Part shown: positions 1 to 9,477 of the stretch, one piece after another
Layout: each line of letters begins with the position of its first letter
Position numbering within the stretch: position 1 is the stretch's first letter
NCBI GenBank assembly: GCA_021813945.1
Contig: JAKAJD010000002.1
Coordinates: 1-33,342 of the forward strand
Origin: a bacterium
Lineage (GTDB): Bacteria > Patescibacteriota > Microgenomatia > Curtissbacterales > GWA2-41-24
Length of the DNA stretch: 33,342 nucleotides
Reading direction: 5' to 3'
Notes under the pieces: model-generated
The model's database searches: none
Seen by the model: only the letters and a program-made list of their open reading frames with translations
Told to the model about the DNA's origin: nothing
Program-made: the position numbers and the translations under genes

Positions 1-16
1 CCTTGAGCGTCCTATT

Positions 17-91
17 TGGCTCCCCGGGTAGGATTCGAACCTACAGCCTTCGAGTTAACAGCTCGCCGCGCTACCGTTGCGCCACCGGGGA
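17..91 (-). tRNA. tRNA-Asn (GTT)
   Basis: Read on the minus strand this folds as a complete tRNA. The acceptor stem is TCCCCGG paired with CCGGGGA, followed by discriminator G and an encoded CCA at 17-19. The anticodon loop is CTGTTAA, giving anticodon GTT at 57-59, and the T loop is TTCGAAT. Two other tRNAs in the window also encode CCA and three do not. Confidence 0.97.
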
Positions 92-108
92 ATATAAATT
101 CAAGTGTG

Positions 109-117
109 ATTTTATCA
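109..117 (-). promoter_or_regulatory. Extended -10 promoter for tRNA-Asn
   Basis: The minus strand reads TGATAAAAT, an extended -10 box ending 17 nt before the mature tRNA 5' end. The identical 9-mer precedes tRNA-Ser(GCT) at 12330-12338. I see no convincing -35 box. Confidence 0.5.
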
Positions 118-142
118 TTCCAAACAGTTGTCTTCAATGATC

Positions 143-151
143 TGCTAAAAT
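143..151 (+). promoter_or_regulatory. Extended -10 promoter for the SIMPL-domain gene
   Basis: TGCTAAAAT ends 6 nt before the GTG start at 158, so transcription should begin at or next to the start codon. There is no Shine-Dalgarno sequence. This predicts a leaderless mRNA. Confidence 0.55.
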
Positions 152-157
152 AAATTC

Positions 158-889
158 GTGAAGTTTCCCAAATTAACCGCTTCCCTTCTTTGGCCAATTG
201 TCGTTTTAATAATTGCCTTAGTTGTTATTTGGGTTAAACCCTGGCAAACAAAAACCGTCCAAACAATTTCCGTTACCGCCCAAGGCAAAGCAGAAACTGT
301 TCCTTCTATCGCCAAAATTACAGCCAGTATCGAATCCACTAATCAGAACTTAGACCAAGCACGAGCCGAAAACCAGCAAAAAGTAGATGCGATAGTCTCA
401 GCACTTAAAAGCTTGGGGATTTCCGAAAAGGATATCAAAACCCAAAACATCTCAGCCGGTCAAAGTTACGCTGTGCCTATAATGTATCCTGCTCCGCCAA
501 GGCCAAATACCAACGCTTTCACAACATCCCTTGAGATCACAATCAGAAATTTAAAAACCGCAGATACTATTCTTTCCACCCTAACTCAAAACGGCGCAAC
601 TAACCTTTACGGGCCCCAACTTACAGTTGATGATACTAAACTGGAAGCCGCCAAATCTCAAGCCCGACAAAATGCCGTAGACAGTGCTAAAACCAAAGCC
701 AAAGAACTGGCGCAGGCCTCCGGAAGGTCTATTGGAAAGGTCGTCTCCATCAAAGAACAGGGCGATTACGCCTATCCCGTCCCTGTCATGGCACAGGGAG
801 CAGCCGATTTAATGCAAAAAGAAAGCCAAATCCAGCCCGGCCAAAACGACGTTACCATCAATCTTCAAGTAGATTTTGAGCTCAAGTAG
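158..889 (+). CDS. SIMPL-domain (DUF541) protein, membrane-anchored, exported
   Basis: This 243-residue protein has one N-terminal membrane segment (about residues 9-27) that should act as a signal anchor, leaving the rest outside the membrane. The body matches the SIMPL/DUF541 family: the opening beta strand VQTISVTAQGKAE, a helix with a regular Q/D/A pattern (about 60-90), the IKTQNISAGQSY segment and a C-terminal VTINLQVDFEL strand. SIMPL proteins are periplasmic or surface proteins (for example BP26 and YggE) with no established enzymatic activity. The start is GTG, placed right behind an extended -10 box and with no ribosome binding site. The family assignment is firm; the biological role is unknown. 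Confidence 0.88.
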   Translation: MKFPKLTASLLWPIVVLIIALVVIWVKPWQTKTVQTISVTAQGKAETVPSIAKITASIESTNQNLDQARAENQQKVDAIVSALKSLGISEKDIKTQNISAGQSYAVPIMYPAPPRPNTNAFTTSLEITIRNLKTADTILSTLTQNGATNLYGPQLTVDDTKLEAAKSQARQNAVDSAKTKAKELAQASGRSIGKVVSIKEQGDYAYPVPVMAQGAADLMQKESQIQPGQNDVTINLQVDFELK

Positions 890-914
890 CTATTATAATT
901 CTAAGCGGTTACCC

Positions 915-2141
915 ATGCCGTTATCCAAAATCAAACTAAACCCAATAATCTTTCCTCTTTTACTCTTAGTATTTTCAATATTCGCAAGCATCATCATCCA
1001 CCGGGCAACTTGGTTTGTGCAAGACAAGCACTTCTCGAGCCTGGCAGAAAGCTTTATTCACGGCGATCTTTACCTAAGCCCGTTCAATTTGCCGCCTGGC
1101 GACTACGCCGACTTCAGGGGCAAACAATATCTTTTTTTCGGCCCCGTTCCATCGATAATTTTGATGCCCGCTGTTGCCCTATTCGGCAAAAACTTCCCGC
1201 AAATTAACCTCTCTTTTGCCTCAATGCTGATAATCTTTGCAAGCGTTTACCTGATATGCAAAAAGCTTCGCTTTGACAAAATTGATAGCCTTTGGCTCGC
1301 GCTTTTTTTCGTTTTTGGAACCAATTTATCTTTTGTCGGCTTAATAGATATATCTGCCTACATCCCACAAGTAGTCGGCACTATGTTTGTTGTCCTTGCA
1401 ATTCTTGAATATTTCACTAAGAAAAGATGGCTTTTAATTGGAATTTTGGTCGCTTCAGCAGGTGCAACCAGAATTACTCTCTATGCACTTTCGGTCTTTT
1501 TCATACTGGAAATATACCAGCACACCAGAAAAGATCTTGCCAAAAATCTGGCACTTTTGCTTTTGCCGATAATGGTTTCTTTAATTTTTCTTGGAGCATA
1601 CAACTATCGCCGGTTCCGCTCCCCTTTTGACACCGGTTACACCAGAAATGTCTCGGTTTTAGACAAAGATTATACAAACAACCACTTGGGTTGGTTCAGC
1701 CCAATACATATCCCAGCAAACTTATACACCATTCTTCTTCGCGGCCCTGAACCGGTTCTTCGAGGCGGCATAGAGATGGTTTTACAATTCCCATATGTCA
1801 AAGCCAACGGCATGGGAATGGCAATTTGGTATACGTCTCCGCTTTTCATTTATCTTCTGTTGGCCAGAAAAAAAGCATACACAACCTCTGCGATAATTGG
1901 AGTTGTTGCCTTGGCAATACCTTCTCTTATCTATATGGGGATTGGCGCCTCTCAGTACGGCTACCGCTATGGTTTAGATTTTATGCCTATGCTTTTTTTG
2001 ATTCTAATAACTGCTTTTCGGGAAAAACTTTCTACCTTTCCCAAAATTTTAATAGCATCCGGAGTAATAATTAACTGTTTTTACATGTTAAGCATCTGGA
2101 ACTCTTATCCTCTACTTAACTTTTGGGTATACTTTCGCTAA
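915..2141 (+). CDS. Polytopic membrane protein, GT-C glycosyltransferase-like
   Basis: I choose the ATG at 915 (408 residues); an in-frame TTG at 876 would overlap the previous gene and lies upstream of a perfect TATAAT (894-899). The protein has about nine or ten hydrophobic segments. After the first segment comes a charged extracytoplasmic stretch with HGDLYLSPFN and DFRGKQYLFFGPVPS, and a later YNYRRFRSPFDTGY and QYGYRYGLDFMPMLF. These patterns recur in lipid-linked-sugar (GT-C, ArnT/PMT-like) transferases, but the catalytic acidic pair cannot be assigned from sequence alone. It converges with the YfhO-like gene, overlapping it by 30 bp. Substrate unknown; a role in surface glycan assembly is inference. 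Confidence 0.6.
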   Translation: MPLSKIKLNPIIFPLLLLVFSIFASIIIHRATWFVQDKHFSSLAESFIHGDLYLSPFNLPPGDYADFRGKQYLFFGPVPSIILMPAVALFGKNFPQINLSFASMLIIFASVYLICKKLRFDKIDSLWLALFFVFGTNLSFVGLIDISAYIPQVVGTMFVVLAILEYFTKKRWLLIGILVASAGATRITLYALSVFFILEIYQHTRKDLAKNLALLLLPIMVSLIFLGAYNYRRFRSPFDTGYTRNVSVLDKDYTNNHLGWFSPIHIPANLYTILLRGPEPVLRGGIEMVLQFPYVKANGMGMAIWYTSPLFIYLLLARKKAYTTSAIIGVVALAIPSLIYMGIGASQYGYRYGLDFMPMLFLILITAFREKLSTFPKILIASGVIINCFYMLSIWNSYPLLNFWVYFR

Positions 2142-4577
2142 AACACTCCCTCCACCCCAAAACAAAAAACCCAAAGTTATGATTAAACTGCCCAAGGAAA
2201 TCAGTAGACCCAATTTAAAACTCAAACTGTCAAAATAAAAGCGCACAATATGCTGTCCTGGTACCAAAGGTACTGCCCTGAACGTATAATCCGCCCTCAA
2301 AATTTCCACCTCATTACCATCAACAGTTGCCCTCCATCCCGGGTAATAATTGTCCGAGAGAAACAATAGCTTCGGTTGACTCGACTCTGTTTTGACAATA
2401 ACCTCCTGAGGTTTGTAACTGACAATCTCCGCCGTCCCGTCACCGTATTGCGCAGATACTGGCGACGGCTTTTCCAAAATCAAAACATTGCGATAGTCAA
2501 AATCCGAAGACAGCAGTTTTTGGGGAATCAACCTTCGCCTTTCAAAATTTATTTGATCTGTAGTTTTGTTGGTCGAATCAATTTCCGGCGGCCCTTCATA
2601 ATTTGAAGCCAAAAAGACTCTTGGAACAACTTCCTTATTTTCAAAAACTCCCAAATTACCATCCTCAAAAACCTTTTTAAAATTATTCTTAGAAATCACA
2701 TCAAAATCCTTTCTTTGCACAAAAACATACTTAACCCCGACTAAATCTATAAGTTTTCTGCGATTGGTATTTGCCAATAATTTATCCGTATCTCCTCTAC
2801 CTACGCCTGCATCTGCGCGAAAACTGACGTCACCAAAAATCCCGTTTTGCATTGCCTGAGTAAACTGGGCGTAAGAAAGTATATTCAAAGAATCGTAGCC
2901 TTCAGGGAAAAATATGCGGTATTTCGTTGCAAAATTATTCTCAAGATAAGCGGATCCGACACCCCAAGAGCGAAAATATCCCTGGTTTTTTTGAATATAA
3001 GATAAAACTGCGTTATCCGGAAAAACATTCGAAGAATCCGAAAAATTAAAGTATTTAGAAGCAAAAACAAACAATTGAAAATATAAAACTGCCACCAAAA
3101 CCAAAGCTGCCACCGTCTTCAGATTCTCCTTTCTGGTAAAAAAGTTTATTGACAACAAAATCGTGCTTGCCCAAAAGGCAAATATAGGTAAAACCAAATT
3201 TCGCAGGCTAATTTTATAAGTTACTTCCTGTCCCATCGCACCAGAAATAAAATAGGGAAACCCAAAATATCTGACTCCTAAAAGGTAGGCAAAAACAGCA
3301 AGATAAAAAACCAGAATTGCAAAGATGTATTTGAATATCTTCTGATCTTTAGCTCTAATCCACCTCTCCATACCCATTGCAGCCAAAACTGCCAGACAAA
3401 ATGTTGTAATAAAAAGGAGTCTATTGGCAATTGACGTTGAAAGCACTGGAACTGGCAAAAGCAAAAAAATCCTAGCGATTGGGCTATCTAGTGTTAAAAC
3501 CAGCGCGAAAAATCCCAAAACAAAATAGAACTTAGAAAGCCGCTCCCGTCTACCCTCCCAAATTTCGTAAAGCGCAAATATTAACGCAGGCGTGCCCACA
3601 AACATCATGCTCTCGTAATAAGTCGCACTGCCAAAAAAATTCCAACTTGCTGGGTTACCAAAAAAATCAGGAGCCAAATATGTGAGTATTGACCGGGGTG
3701 GCAGCAAAAACCCGTACATAATGCCTCGAGACGCCGCGACAGATCTAGCTGATGAAAAATAAAGCTCTGCGGTTGGAATAAGCTGAATTGCACAAATTAA
3801 AATGCCGACAGCGAAAGCTCCTAAAATAACCGCCAAATCTTTAACTTTTCGCTCACCTGACCAAAATCTAAAAATAGCATAAAAAAGGCCAATCGCCAAA
3901 ACGTAAATTGTAGTTTGCACAAAACCGGCAAAAACTGAAAATGCTACAGATAAGCTAATTGTCAAAAGAGCTAATTTTCTCAAACGAGGGTTTTTTGTTA
4001 AATTAAAGCCTCCCACCTTATCGATGCACAGCAAAATTAAGGGTAGCCAAATAACCGAATGAGGTGTAATAATTTGTTCCTCTCCCCAGCTCAAAATGAA
4101 TGGGCTAAAGCCAAATGCTAAAGCCCCAAAAAAAGAAGGTATCTTCGAAAGCTTTAAATTAGAAAGGTACAAAAACATAAAAAAGGCGCCCAAAATCATT
4201 GGCGTTATTCTCATCAAATGCCAAAACTGAACAAGTGGAACAAATAAGCCAAAAACGTTTAGTGGATAAAAAACAGCACTCTGTAAGCTGGCCACGTTCA
4301 AATTTCCGGCAAAAATGTAAGGGTTCCACAAAGGGACTTCAAAATGCCTCAACTGATCAAAAACCAAAGAGTAATTAGGAAAGTAAAGCCTCAACTGATC
4401 AAGTCCGATGATGTTTTTGTAAGGAAGGTTTTGGCCAAAAAATGGATAAAACGAAACCAGTAAACTAGCATTTAAATTAACTTTTCCCAAAAATATCGGC
4501 CAAAACAAAAGTAGGGATAGTAAAGTGAATAGACCGAAAATTAAAAGATAGAGTTTACCCTCTTTCCCAAATCTCAT
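2112..4577 (-). CDS. YfhO-family polytopic membrane protein
   Basis: About 821 residues with some twelve membrane segments followed by a soluble part and a final membrane helix near the C-terminus. The end is diagnostic of the YfhO family: a beta-rich domain with YYPGWRATVDGNEVEILRAD and VPLVPGQHIVRFYF, then the last helix. YfhO in Bacillus is linked to glycosylation of lipoteichoic acid, and the family belongs with GT-C-like proteins. Here a role in decorating a surface polymer is inferred. Adjacent GTG (4580) and ATG (4577) codons both follow the extended -10 box TGGTTTAAT; I prefer the ATG, which leaves a 7-nt gap. The stop TAG lies inside the convergent upstream gene. Confidence 0.8.
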   Translation of the reverse strand: MRFGKEGKLYLLIFGLFTLLSLLLFWPIFLGKVNLNASLLVSFYPFFGQNLPYKNIIGLDQLRLYFPNYSLVFDQLRHFEVPLWNPYIFAGNLNVASLQSAVFYPLNVFGLFVPLVQFWHLMRITPMILGAFFMFLYLSNLKLSKIPSFFGALAFGFSPFILSWGEEQIITPHSVIWLPLILLCIDKVGGFNLTKNPRLRKLALLTISLSVAFSVFAGFVQTTIYVLAIGLFYAIFRFWSGERKVKDLAVILGAFAVGILICAIQLIPTAELYFSSARSVAASRGIMYGFLLPPRSILTYLAPDFFGNPASWNFFGSATYYESMMFVGTPALIFALYEIWEGRRERLSKFYFVLGFFALVLTLDSPIARIFLLLPVPVLSTSIANRLLFITTFCLAVLAAMGMERWIRAKDQKIFKYIFAILVFYLAVFAYLLGVRYFGFPYFISGAMGQEVTYKISLRNLVLPIFAFWASTILLSINFFTRKENLKTVAALVLVAVLYFQLFVFASKYFNFSDSSNVFPDNAVLSYIQKNQGYFRSWGVGSAYLENNFATKYRIFFPEGYDSLNILSYAQFTQAMQNGIFGDVSFRADAGVGRGDTDKLLANTNRRKLIDLVGVKYVFVQRKDFDVISKNNFKKVFEDGNLGVFENKEVVPRVFLASNYEGPPEIDSTNKTTDQINFERRRLIPQKLLSSDFDYRNVLILEKPSPVSAQYGDGTAEIVSYKPQEVIVKTESSQPKLLFLSDNYYPGWRATVDGNEVEILRADYTFRAVPLVPGQHIVRFYFDSLSFKLGLLISLGSLIITLGFLFWGGGSVLAKVYPKVK

Positions 4578-4584
4578 CACGGTA

Positions 4585-4593
4585 ATTAAACCA
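4585..4593 (-). promoter_or_regulatory. Extended -10 promoter for the YfhO-like gene
   Basis: On the minus strand TGGTTTAAT lies 4 nt before GTG 4580 and 7 nt before ATG 4577. A TTCAAT at 4608-4613 sits 17 nt upstream of TTTAAT as a possible -35 box. This predicts a leaderless transcript separate from rpoD. Confidence 0.45.
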
Positions 4594-4647
4594 CCAGAAC
4601 GATAAAAATTGAAACTTGTGATTTATTACTTATCTTTTGGGTTAATT

Positions 4648-5775
4648 TTATAGGTAATCGCGGAGCTTCTTTGCCCGTGTAGGGTGACGAAGTTTTCGGA
4701 TTGCTTTTGCCTCAATTTGCCTAATTCTCTCACGGGTAACACCAAATTCCTTGCCAACTTCCTCAAGTGTCCTTTGCTTTCCGTCCTCAAGACCAAACCG
4801 GTATTCCAGAACCTTGGCTTCTCGTGGTGAAAGGGTTGCCAGCATTTCGCGGATATCGTCCTTTAAAAGCGCTTGAGTGGCCTGATCCGTAGGGCCTGCG
4901 GAGGCATCCTGAATAAAATCTCCAAGCCTGGAATCTTCCTCTTCTCCAACCGGCGCTTCCAAAGATGCTGGCTCTTGTGAAACCTTGATAATCTCCCGCA
5001 CCTTTTCCGGCGGCACTTCCATTTCCATTGCCACTTCCTCTGGTGTCGGTTCTCTTCCCAACTCTTGCATCAGCTTTCGCGAAACCCGGTTAAACTTGTT
5101 AATTGTCTCGACCATATGAACCGGAATTCGAATCGTTCTTGCCTGGTCTGCAATCGCTCTGGTTATTGCCTGCCTAATCCACCAAGTGGCATATGTTGAA
5201 AATTTGTAGCCGCGTCTCCAATCGTATTTTGCAACAGCCCGCATCAAACCAATATTACCCTCTTCTATGAGATCCAAAAGTGTCAAACCTCGGTTTACAT
5301 ATTTTTTGGCAATGGAAACAACCAGTCTTAAATTGGCATTAATTAGCTTCTCCCTAGCTCTTCTGTCTGATTTTTCAACTCGCTTTGCCAAAGATACCTC
5401 TTCATCGTATGTTAAAAGCGAAACCCGACCGATTTCCCTAAGATACATTCTCACCGGATCCGAAAGATAACCCTCCTCCAAAGAAGCCAGGCTTTCCAGC
5501 TCCTTCTCCAACTCCGTTACCGATTTTGAAGCATCTGTTACGTCAATTTCTGTGGTATCAAAAACATCAATTCCCTCTTCCAAACACCTATGGAAAAGGT
5601 CATCTATCTCGGCAATTGAATTTTCCGGTGCAGGAAAAATTGCCAAAACGTCTTCTTGGGCAATAAACCCTTGCTCGCGACCGCGCTTTAAAAGTTTTCT
5701 AATCTCGGCCTTAATGTCAATTGTTTTTCCGGCTTTTTCTTCTTTTGTTTTTTGGACTGCTGCCGTCTTAGGCAT
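4648..5775 (-). CDS. rpoD: Primary RNA polymerase sigma factor (sigma-70)
   Basis: This 375-residue protein has the full layout of a primary sigma factor. A short region 1.1-like domain lies at about 20-75. Region 1.2 ([17 protein letters not shown]) is followed by region 2 with the promoter-melting and -10 recognition segment [18 protein letters not shown]. Regions 3 ([18 protein letters not shown]) and 4.2, with the helix-turn-helix [20 protein letters not shown], complete it. It lacks the large non-conserved insert of E. coli RpoD. Its ATG lies inside the 3' end of dnaG with an 8-nt overlap, and an AGGAG motif in dnaG serves as ribosome binding site, so the two are translationally coupled. 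It directs RNA polymerase to housekeeping promoters, including the extended -10 sites seen here. Confidence 0.97.
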   Translation of the reverse strand: MPKTAAVQKTKEEKAGKTIDIKAEIRKLLKRGREQGFIAQEDVLAIFPAPENSIAEIDDLFHRCLEEGIDVFDTTEIDVTDASKSVTELEKELESLASLEEGYLSDPVRMYLREIGRVSLLTYDEEVSLAKRVEKSDRRAREKLINANLRLVVSIAKKYVNRGLTLLDLIEEGNIGLMRAVAKYDWRRGYKFSTYATWWIRQAITRAIADQARTIRIPVHMVETINKFNRVSRKLMQELGREPTPEEVAMEMEVPPEKVREIIKVSQEPASLEAPVGEEEDSRLGDFIQDASAGPTDQATQALLKDDIREMLATLSPREAKVLEYRFGLEDGKQRTLEEVGKEFGVTRERIRQIEAKAIRKLRHPTRAKKLRDYL

Positions 5776-7603
5776 TACTTATTTCTCCTTTTAAACTTTT
5801 TGAAAGTTCGCTAAACTTCTTTGTTAAAATTGCAGTTTCTTTGGCGTCTGATTTTGCCTCTGCAAGTTTTATATCGTGAGACAGTTTACTGAGCTTTCTT
5901 TTTATTGATATACGTTTTATCCTATCAGAAACACCCTTCAACTCTAAAGACCATAATGCTGGATCCAAAAGTGCAGGGCTTATATTTAAAAGAAACAAAT
6001 CATCTACAAAACTTGTCAAATCAGAAGGAAGTTTGCGAAGCGCAATCGCCAGTTCCTTTTGGCTTAAAGATCTCTTTTTAGATGATTGATTTCTTTTCCC
6101 CTTCTTGGGAGCAGCTATTATAACATGTAACCAGGCAAAAAACGCTCTTGCTTGTTCGTTGGAAAAATCATCTGCTTCAACTAAATCCAAAACACCCAAA
6201 TCTAAACTATCAGCTGAAACTAAAAGCGCCAAAAAGTATTTTTCTAAACTCGCTCCATCTTTACTTTCGCTGCTCTTAAAAAATTGTCGCTGATCGGAAT
6301 CAACCTTGTCGGGCGACAAACGTTTTTCCACAGCTTGTGCAACAAGCGTCACGTTCAAATCCAAAACACGAGAAAGTTTTTCAATGTAGTGAGCTCTCAC
6401 CATATCGTCAGTGATTTTGGCAAAAAGGGGCAAAACTTCAGCTCCAATCTTTTTCTTTCCTTCCGCTTTAGAGCCATCAAACCGATTCATTGCCGATTCG
6501 ATAAAAAAGTCGTAAATGTTCTGGGCAGTTTCAATTGATTTTTTAAACCCAGAAGCATCGCCTCTAACATACTCGTCCGGGTCTTTAAATTTGCCAAGTT
6601 TTACAACTTTGACAATTACCCCAGCAATATCCAGAAGTTCTATCCCGCGCCTGGCTGCAGCATCACCCGCTATATCTCCGTCAAAGCAAAGTGCCACGTT
6701 CTCACACATTCTAGAAACTAAAGCCACCTGCTTCTCGGTTAAAGCAGTGCCTTTTGAGGCAACCACATTCTCAATCCCCACCTGATGAGCAGAAATGGCA
6801 TCAAATTCCCCTTCCACCAAAAGAACTTCATTTTTACTTCTAATTGAGTTTTTGGCAACATCTAGACCAAAAAGTATAGATCCCTTGTTAAAAATAGACG
6901 TCTCTGGAGTATTTACATATTTAGGTTCATCTTTTGCCGCCAGGTCTAAAACTCTAGCTGAAAAACCGAGAATTGTACCCTTGGAATCTTTAAGCGGGAA
7001 AACCAAACGGTCTCTGAATCTGTCATAAAATGATCTTCCCTGTTGGCTATAGCCTTGCTTTGCAATAACCAAACCCGATGCCGCAATATCAGCTCCGGCA
7101 AATCCTCGTTTAACTAAAAAATCCAGCGCGTTTTGCCAGCCAGCGGGCGCAAAACCCAAACCGTAATCAGTCCAGGCCTTTGGTTTCACTCCCCTGCCCT
7201 CAAGGTATTTTCTGGCCCGCTCACCCAGTTGATGCTTATTCAAAATATGACTGTAAAATTTTCCTGCCAGTTCATTTATCGCCAGAATTTTCTCTTTTTC
7301 CTTAGACTGAGCACTTGGAGCAAAAGACTTAAGCTTAACACCAACTCTTCCTGCCAATTCCTCTAATGCCTCTCGGAATTCCCAGCCTTCTAGTTTTTCC
7401 AAAAATGTAAAAACATCCCCAGACTCAGAACACCCAAAACATTTAAAAACCTGCCGTTCGGGAGAAACCATAAAAGAGGGTGTTTTTTCGCTATGAAAGG
7501 GGCATAAACCCGAATAATTGCGCCCAGCCTTTTTCAGTGGAACATAACCGGAGATAACCTCGACTATATCAACCTTACTTTTAACTTCGTCCTTCTGATC
7601 CAT
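5768..7603 (-). CDS. dnaG: DNA primase
   Basis: This 611-residue primase synthesises RNA primers for replication. The N-terminus carries the CHC2 zinc-binding domain ([11 protein letters not shown] ... CFGC, residues about 37-63). It is followed by the RNA polymerase domain with the TOPRIM core: [11 protein letters not shown] with the catalytic Glu, then [12 protein letters not shown] with the metal-binding D-x-D. The last roughly 170 residues form the helical helicase-interaction region and are weakly conserved, as is usual. It directly precedes and overlaps rpoD, the core of the classical macromolecular-synthesis operon; rpsU is not next to it. A perfect palindrome lies 17 bp upstream of its ATG. 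Confidence 0.97.
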   Translation of the reverse strand: MDQKDEVKSKVDIVEVISGYVPLKKAGRNYSGLCPFHSEKTPSFMVSPERQVFKCFGCSESGDVFTFLEKLEGWEFREALEELAGRVGVKLKSFAPSAQSKEKEKILAINELAGKFYSHILNKHQLGERARKYLEGRGVKPKAWTDYGLGFAPAGWQNALDFLVKRGFAGADIAASGLVIAKQGYSQQGRSFYDRFRDRLVFPLKDSKGTILGFSARVLDLAAKDEPKYVNTPETSIFNKGSILFGLDVAKNSIRSKNEVLLVEGEFDAISAHQVGIENVVASKGTALTEKQVALVSRMCENVALCFDGDIAGDAAARRGIELLDIAGVIVKVVKLGKFKDPDEYVRGDASGFKKSIETAQNIYDFFIESAMNRFDGSKAEGKKKIGAEVLPLFAKITDDMVRAHYIEKLSRVLDLNVTLVAQAVEKRLSPDKVDSDQRQFFKSSESKDGASLEKYFLALLVSADSLDLGVLDLVEADDFSNEQARAFFAWLHVIIAAPKKGKRNQSSKKRSLSQKELAIALRKLPSDLTSFVDDLFLLNISPALLDPALWSLELKGVSDRIKRISIKRKLSKLSHDIKLAEAKSDAKETAILTKKFSELSKSLKGEISNA

Positions 7604-7620
7604 CTAAACACGCTTAAATC

Positions 7621-7640
7621 TCAAAATGCTTGCATTTTGA
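7621..7640. repeat. Perfect palindrome upstream of dnaG
   Basis: TCAAAATGC, two central bases, then GCATTTTGA: a perfect 9-bp inverted repeat centred about 27 bp before the dnaG start codon. It may be an operator for dnaG-rpoD or a small hairpin in the leader. No protein partner can be named. Confidence 0.5.
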
Positions 7641-7679
7641 AAAGGAGGAATCGATTAAAGTCGACCATTTTGGCAAACC

Positions 7680-7695
7680 AAAAAGGAGACTTTTT
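7680..7695 (-). terminator. Possible weak terminator after tRNA-Ser(GGA)
   Basis: AAAAAG-GAGA-CTTTTT is a 6-bp A/T-rich hairpin ending in T5, about 16 nt downstream of the tRNA 3' end on the minus strand. Its low GC content makes it a weak candidate. Confidence 0.3.
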
Positions 7696-7711
7696 ATCGA
7701 ATTCCGACGTG

Positions 7712-7798
7712 CGGAGAGGGAGGGATTCGAACCCTCGATACCCTTGCGGGTATACAGTCTTTCCAGGACTGCGCACTAGTCCACTATGCGACCTCTCC
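7712..7798 (-). tRNA. tRNA-Ser (GGA)
   Basis: This is a class II tRNA of 87 nt. The acceptor GGAGAGG pairs with CCTCTCC and the discriminator is G. The anticodon loop CTGGAAA gives anticodon GGA. A long variable arm (TACCCGCAAGGGTA) identifies it as serine. CCA is not encoded. It reads UCC and UCU. Its first 27 bases match tRNA-Ser(TGA) at 12569. Confidence 0.97.
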
Positions 7799-7810
7799 AA
7801 GGACCACAAA

Positions 7811-7816
7811 ATTATA
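7811..7816 (-). promoter_or_regulatory. -10 box for tRNA-Ser(GGA)
   Basis: The minus strand reads TATAAT, 12 nt before the tRNA 5' end. No clear -35 box is visible. The promoter would lie between the preceding membrane-protein gene and the tRNA. Confidence 0.45.
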
Positions 7817-7829
7817 CAGCCTAAAGAGT

Positions 7830-9050
7830 TTATCTGCTAGAAGGTACCCTCGCACCGCGAAACCTGTGTTTAGCAAATATTAAATAACCAAGCCATAACA
7901 TTGCCACCAAAATCATAATGGCCATTACCGGCTTAAGGAAAATGTATTTCGAAACCAAGCTGGGATTATACTTAGAAAGTAACGCCAGAGAGCTGAAGTA
8001 AACAGGGATCATAAATCCCCATTTCAGCCGTTCTTTTGAACCCAACCAAAAAATAGTTCCAAAAACATAAGCTTCCAAAAAATAGTATGGCCAAACTTCG
8101 CTCTTGATCAAAAGAGGAAACAGTAAACTCGAAATTGTCAGTACTGCAAAAATATCAGCAATCCTTAGATTTTTGATCTTGGAAAAAATAATAAGTGGAA
8201 ACAGAAATGAAAGAGCACTAGGCCCCACACCATCTATAAAATCCACAAAAACCGGCCATTTTTCAAAAAAAGACCATACCGACGAGGAATCTATGGGTAA
8301 TATATGGCGGTAAAAAGCAATCGAATATACAAAATTTACGGGGTCAAAAAGCAAAAAAGGTGCAGAAACTACTAAAATTACAGCCGCACAAATTAAGGCA
8401 ATCTTAAAAGCTCTCAAAATCCCAAATTTTACCCACACAAAAGCGGCAACAGTCAAAAAAATAAACAAAGCTGATGACCTAGAAAGGATTGCAAGCGCAA
8501 AAAAAACTGCACCCGACTCGAACTTCCCTTCAAAAATCCTTCTCATAGCCAAAACCACAAGCCAAGCCATAAGAGCAAGTTCTATATGGCCATATACGAC
8601 TACTCCCAACCATAAGACTGGAGAAAAGAGGAAAATCGACCAGGCCAAAATCTGCTCACCGAATTTCAAGTCCCTTTTTAATAGATGAGCGACCATATCA
8701 ACAGCAGCCTTTGACATAAAAAACGAAAAAGGAACAAAAGCCGCAAGAATAAATATTCTCCTCAAAAGAGTATTTTCTAAAATGTTAAATTTTGATTCTA
8801 TTCCTGCAGCAACAGACAAAGGCACCAAAGATAATGGCCCGTGCGCGCTTGGACACAAACAATCTTTTTTCTGATGCCGGTAAGAATAAATAGGAGTGAT
8901 CTTTCCAGAAATCACCATTTTTGCTTGGGGCAAAAAGTAAACGTCGATGTCGTTTTCGTTAACAAAAAGGGCCGAAAATTCCCAAAGCAAGATGTAAAGT
9001 AAAAAGAGGCCTGCAAAAATTTCGAATTTTACAAAACGGGAGATTGTCAA
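7830..9050 (-). CDS. Polytopic membrane protein, GT-C-like, unknown substrate
   Basis: About 406 residues with roughly ten hydrophobic segments. The first extracytoplasmic loop holds ENDIDVYFLPQAKMVISG, followed by the short cysteine-containing KKDCLCPSAHGPLSLVPLS. A D-x-Y-ish motif after the first helix and a G-P-L motif are common in GT-C mannosyltransferase-like proteins, so I place it there tentatively. The start codon is TTG, overlapping the stop of the upstream Nudix gene, so it is the last gene of a three-gene operon (small membrane protein, Nudix hydrolase, this gene). The true start could be slightly different because no ribosome binding site is visible. Confidence 0.55.
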   Translation of the reverse strand: MTISRFVKFEIFAGLFLLYILLWEFSALFVNENDIDVYFLPQAKMVISGKITPIYSYRHQKKDCLCPSAHGPLSLVPLSVAAGIESKFNILENTLLRRIFILAAFVPFSFFMSKAAVDMVAHLLKRDLKFGEQILAWSIFLFSPVLWLGVVVYGHIELALMAWLVVLAMRRIFEGKFESGAVFFALAILSRSSALFIFLTVAAFVWVKFGILRAFKIALICAAVILVVSAPFLLFDPVNFVYSIAFYRHILPIDSSSVWSFFEKWPVFVDFIDGVGPSALSFLFPLIIFSKIKNLRIADIFAVLTISSLLFPLLIKSEVWPYYFLEAYVFGTIFWLGSKERLKWGFMIPVYFSSLALLSKYNPSLVSKYIFLKPVMAIMILVAMLWLGYLIFAKHRFRGARVPSSR

Positions 9051-9472
9051 ATTAGCTTATCAATCTTTAATTTTGCTTCTTCCCAAAGCTTTTTTGTATC
9101 TTTAAAGGTTAATTTTTCCTCAACCTCATCAACCGACAGCCAAGCCATGTCAGAAACTTCAAACGCCGTGGTTGCTTCACCCTCACCGACATACTTCATT
9201 AAAAAGAAAATGACAGTTTTAAAAACTCTCTCTCCGTCCTCAAAATAAAAATATTTTGTCTCGCCGACCCGCTCAATTATCTCTGCTCTTACGCCAGTTT
9301 CCTCCTCAACCTCCCTTAAAGCCGCTTGTTCTGATGATTCCCCGCTTTCGATATGGCCTTTTGGAAAATCCCAGCCAAGATGCTTGGAGTGCTGGGAAAT
9401 CAGAACTTTTATGTTACCGTCATCCTTTTTAATAACTATTCCCCCAGCTGAAAAAATCCGCTTTAAAGCCAT
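9047..9472 (-). CDS. Nudix hydrolase (Ap4A-hydrolase-like)
   Basis: This 141-residue protein has a complete Nudix box at about residues 39-61: GHIESGE then seven residues, then REVEEETGV. The box fits the family signature, including the metal-binding glutamates. The preceding AGGIVI and HLGWDFPKGHIE resemble diadenosine tetraphosphate hydrolases, but Nudix substrates are hard to predict, so nucleotide-pool cleaning is an equal possibility. It ends in TGA overlapping the next gene and starts 5 nt after the small membrane protein gene, so the three are probably co-transcribed. Confidence 0.92.
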   Translation of the reverse strand: MALKRIFSAGGIVIKKDDGNIKVLISQHSKHLGWDFPKGHIESGESSEQAALREVEEETGVRAEIIERVGETKYFYFEDGERVFKTVIFFLMKYVGEGEATTAFEVSDMAWLSVDEVEEKLTFKDTKKLWEEAKLKIDKLI

Positions 9473-9477
9473 TTTTA

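Noticed and set aside
876-914. TTG start giving a longer 421-residue membrane protein
   Set aside because: It overlaps the SIMPL gene, and a TATAAT box lies between it and the ATG at 915, from which a normal first helix follows.
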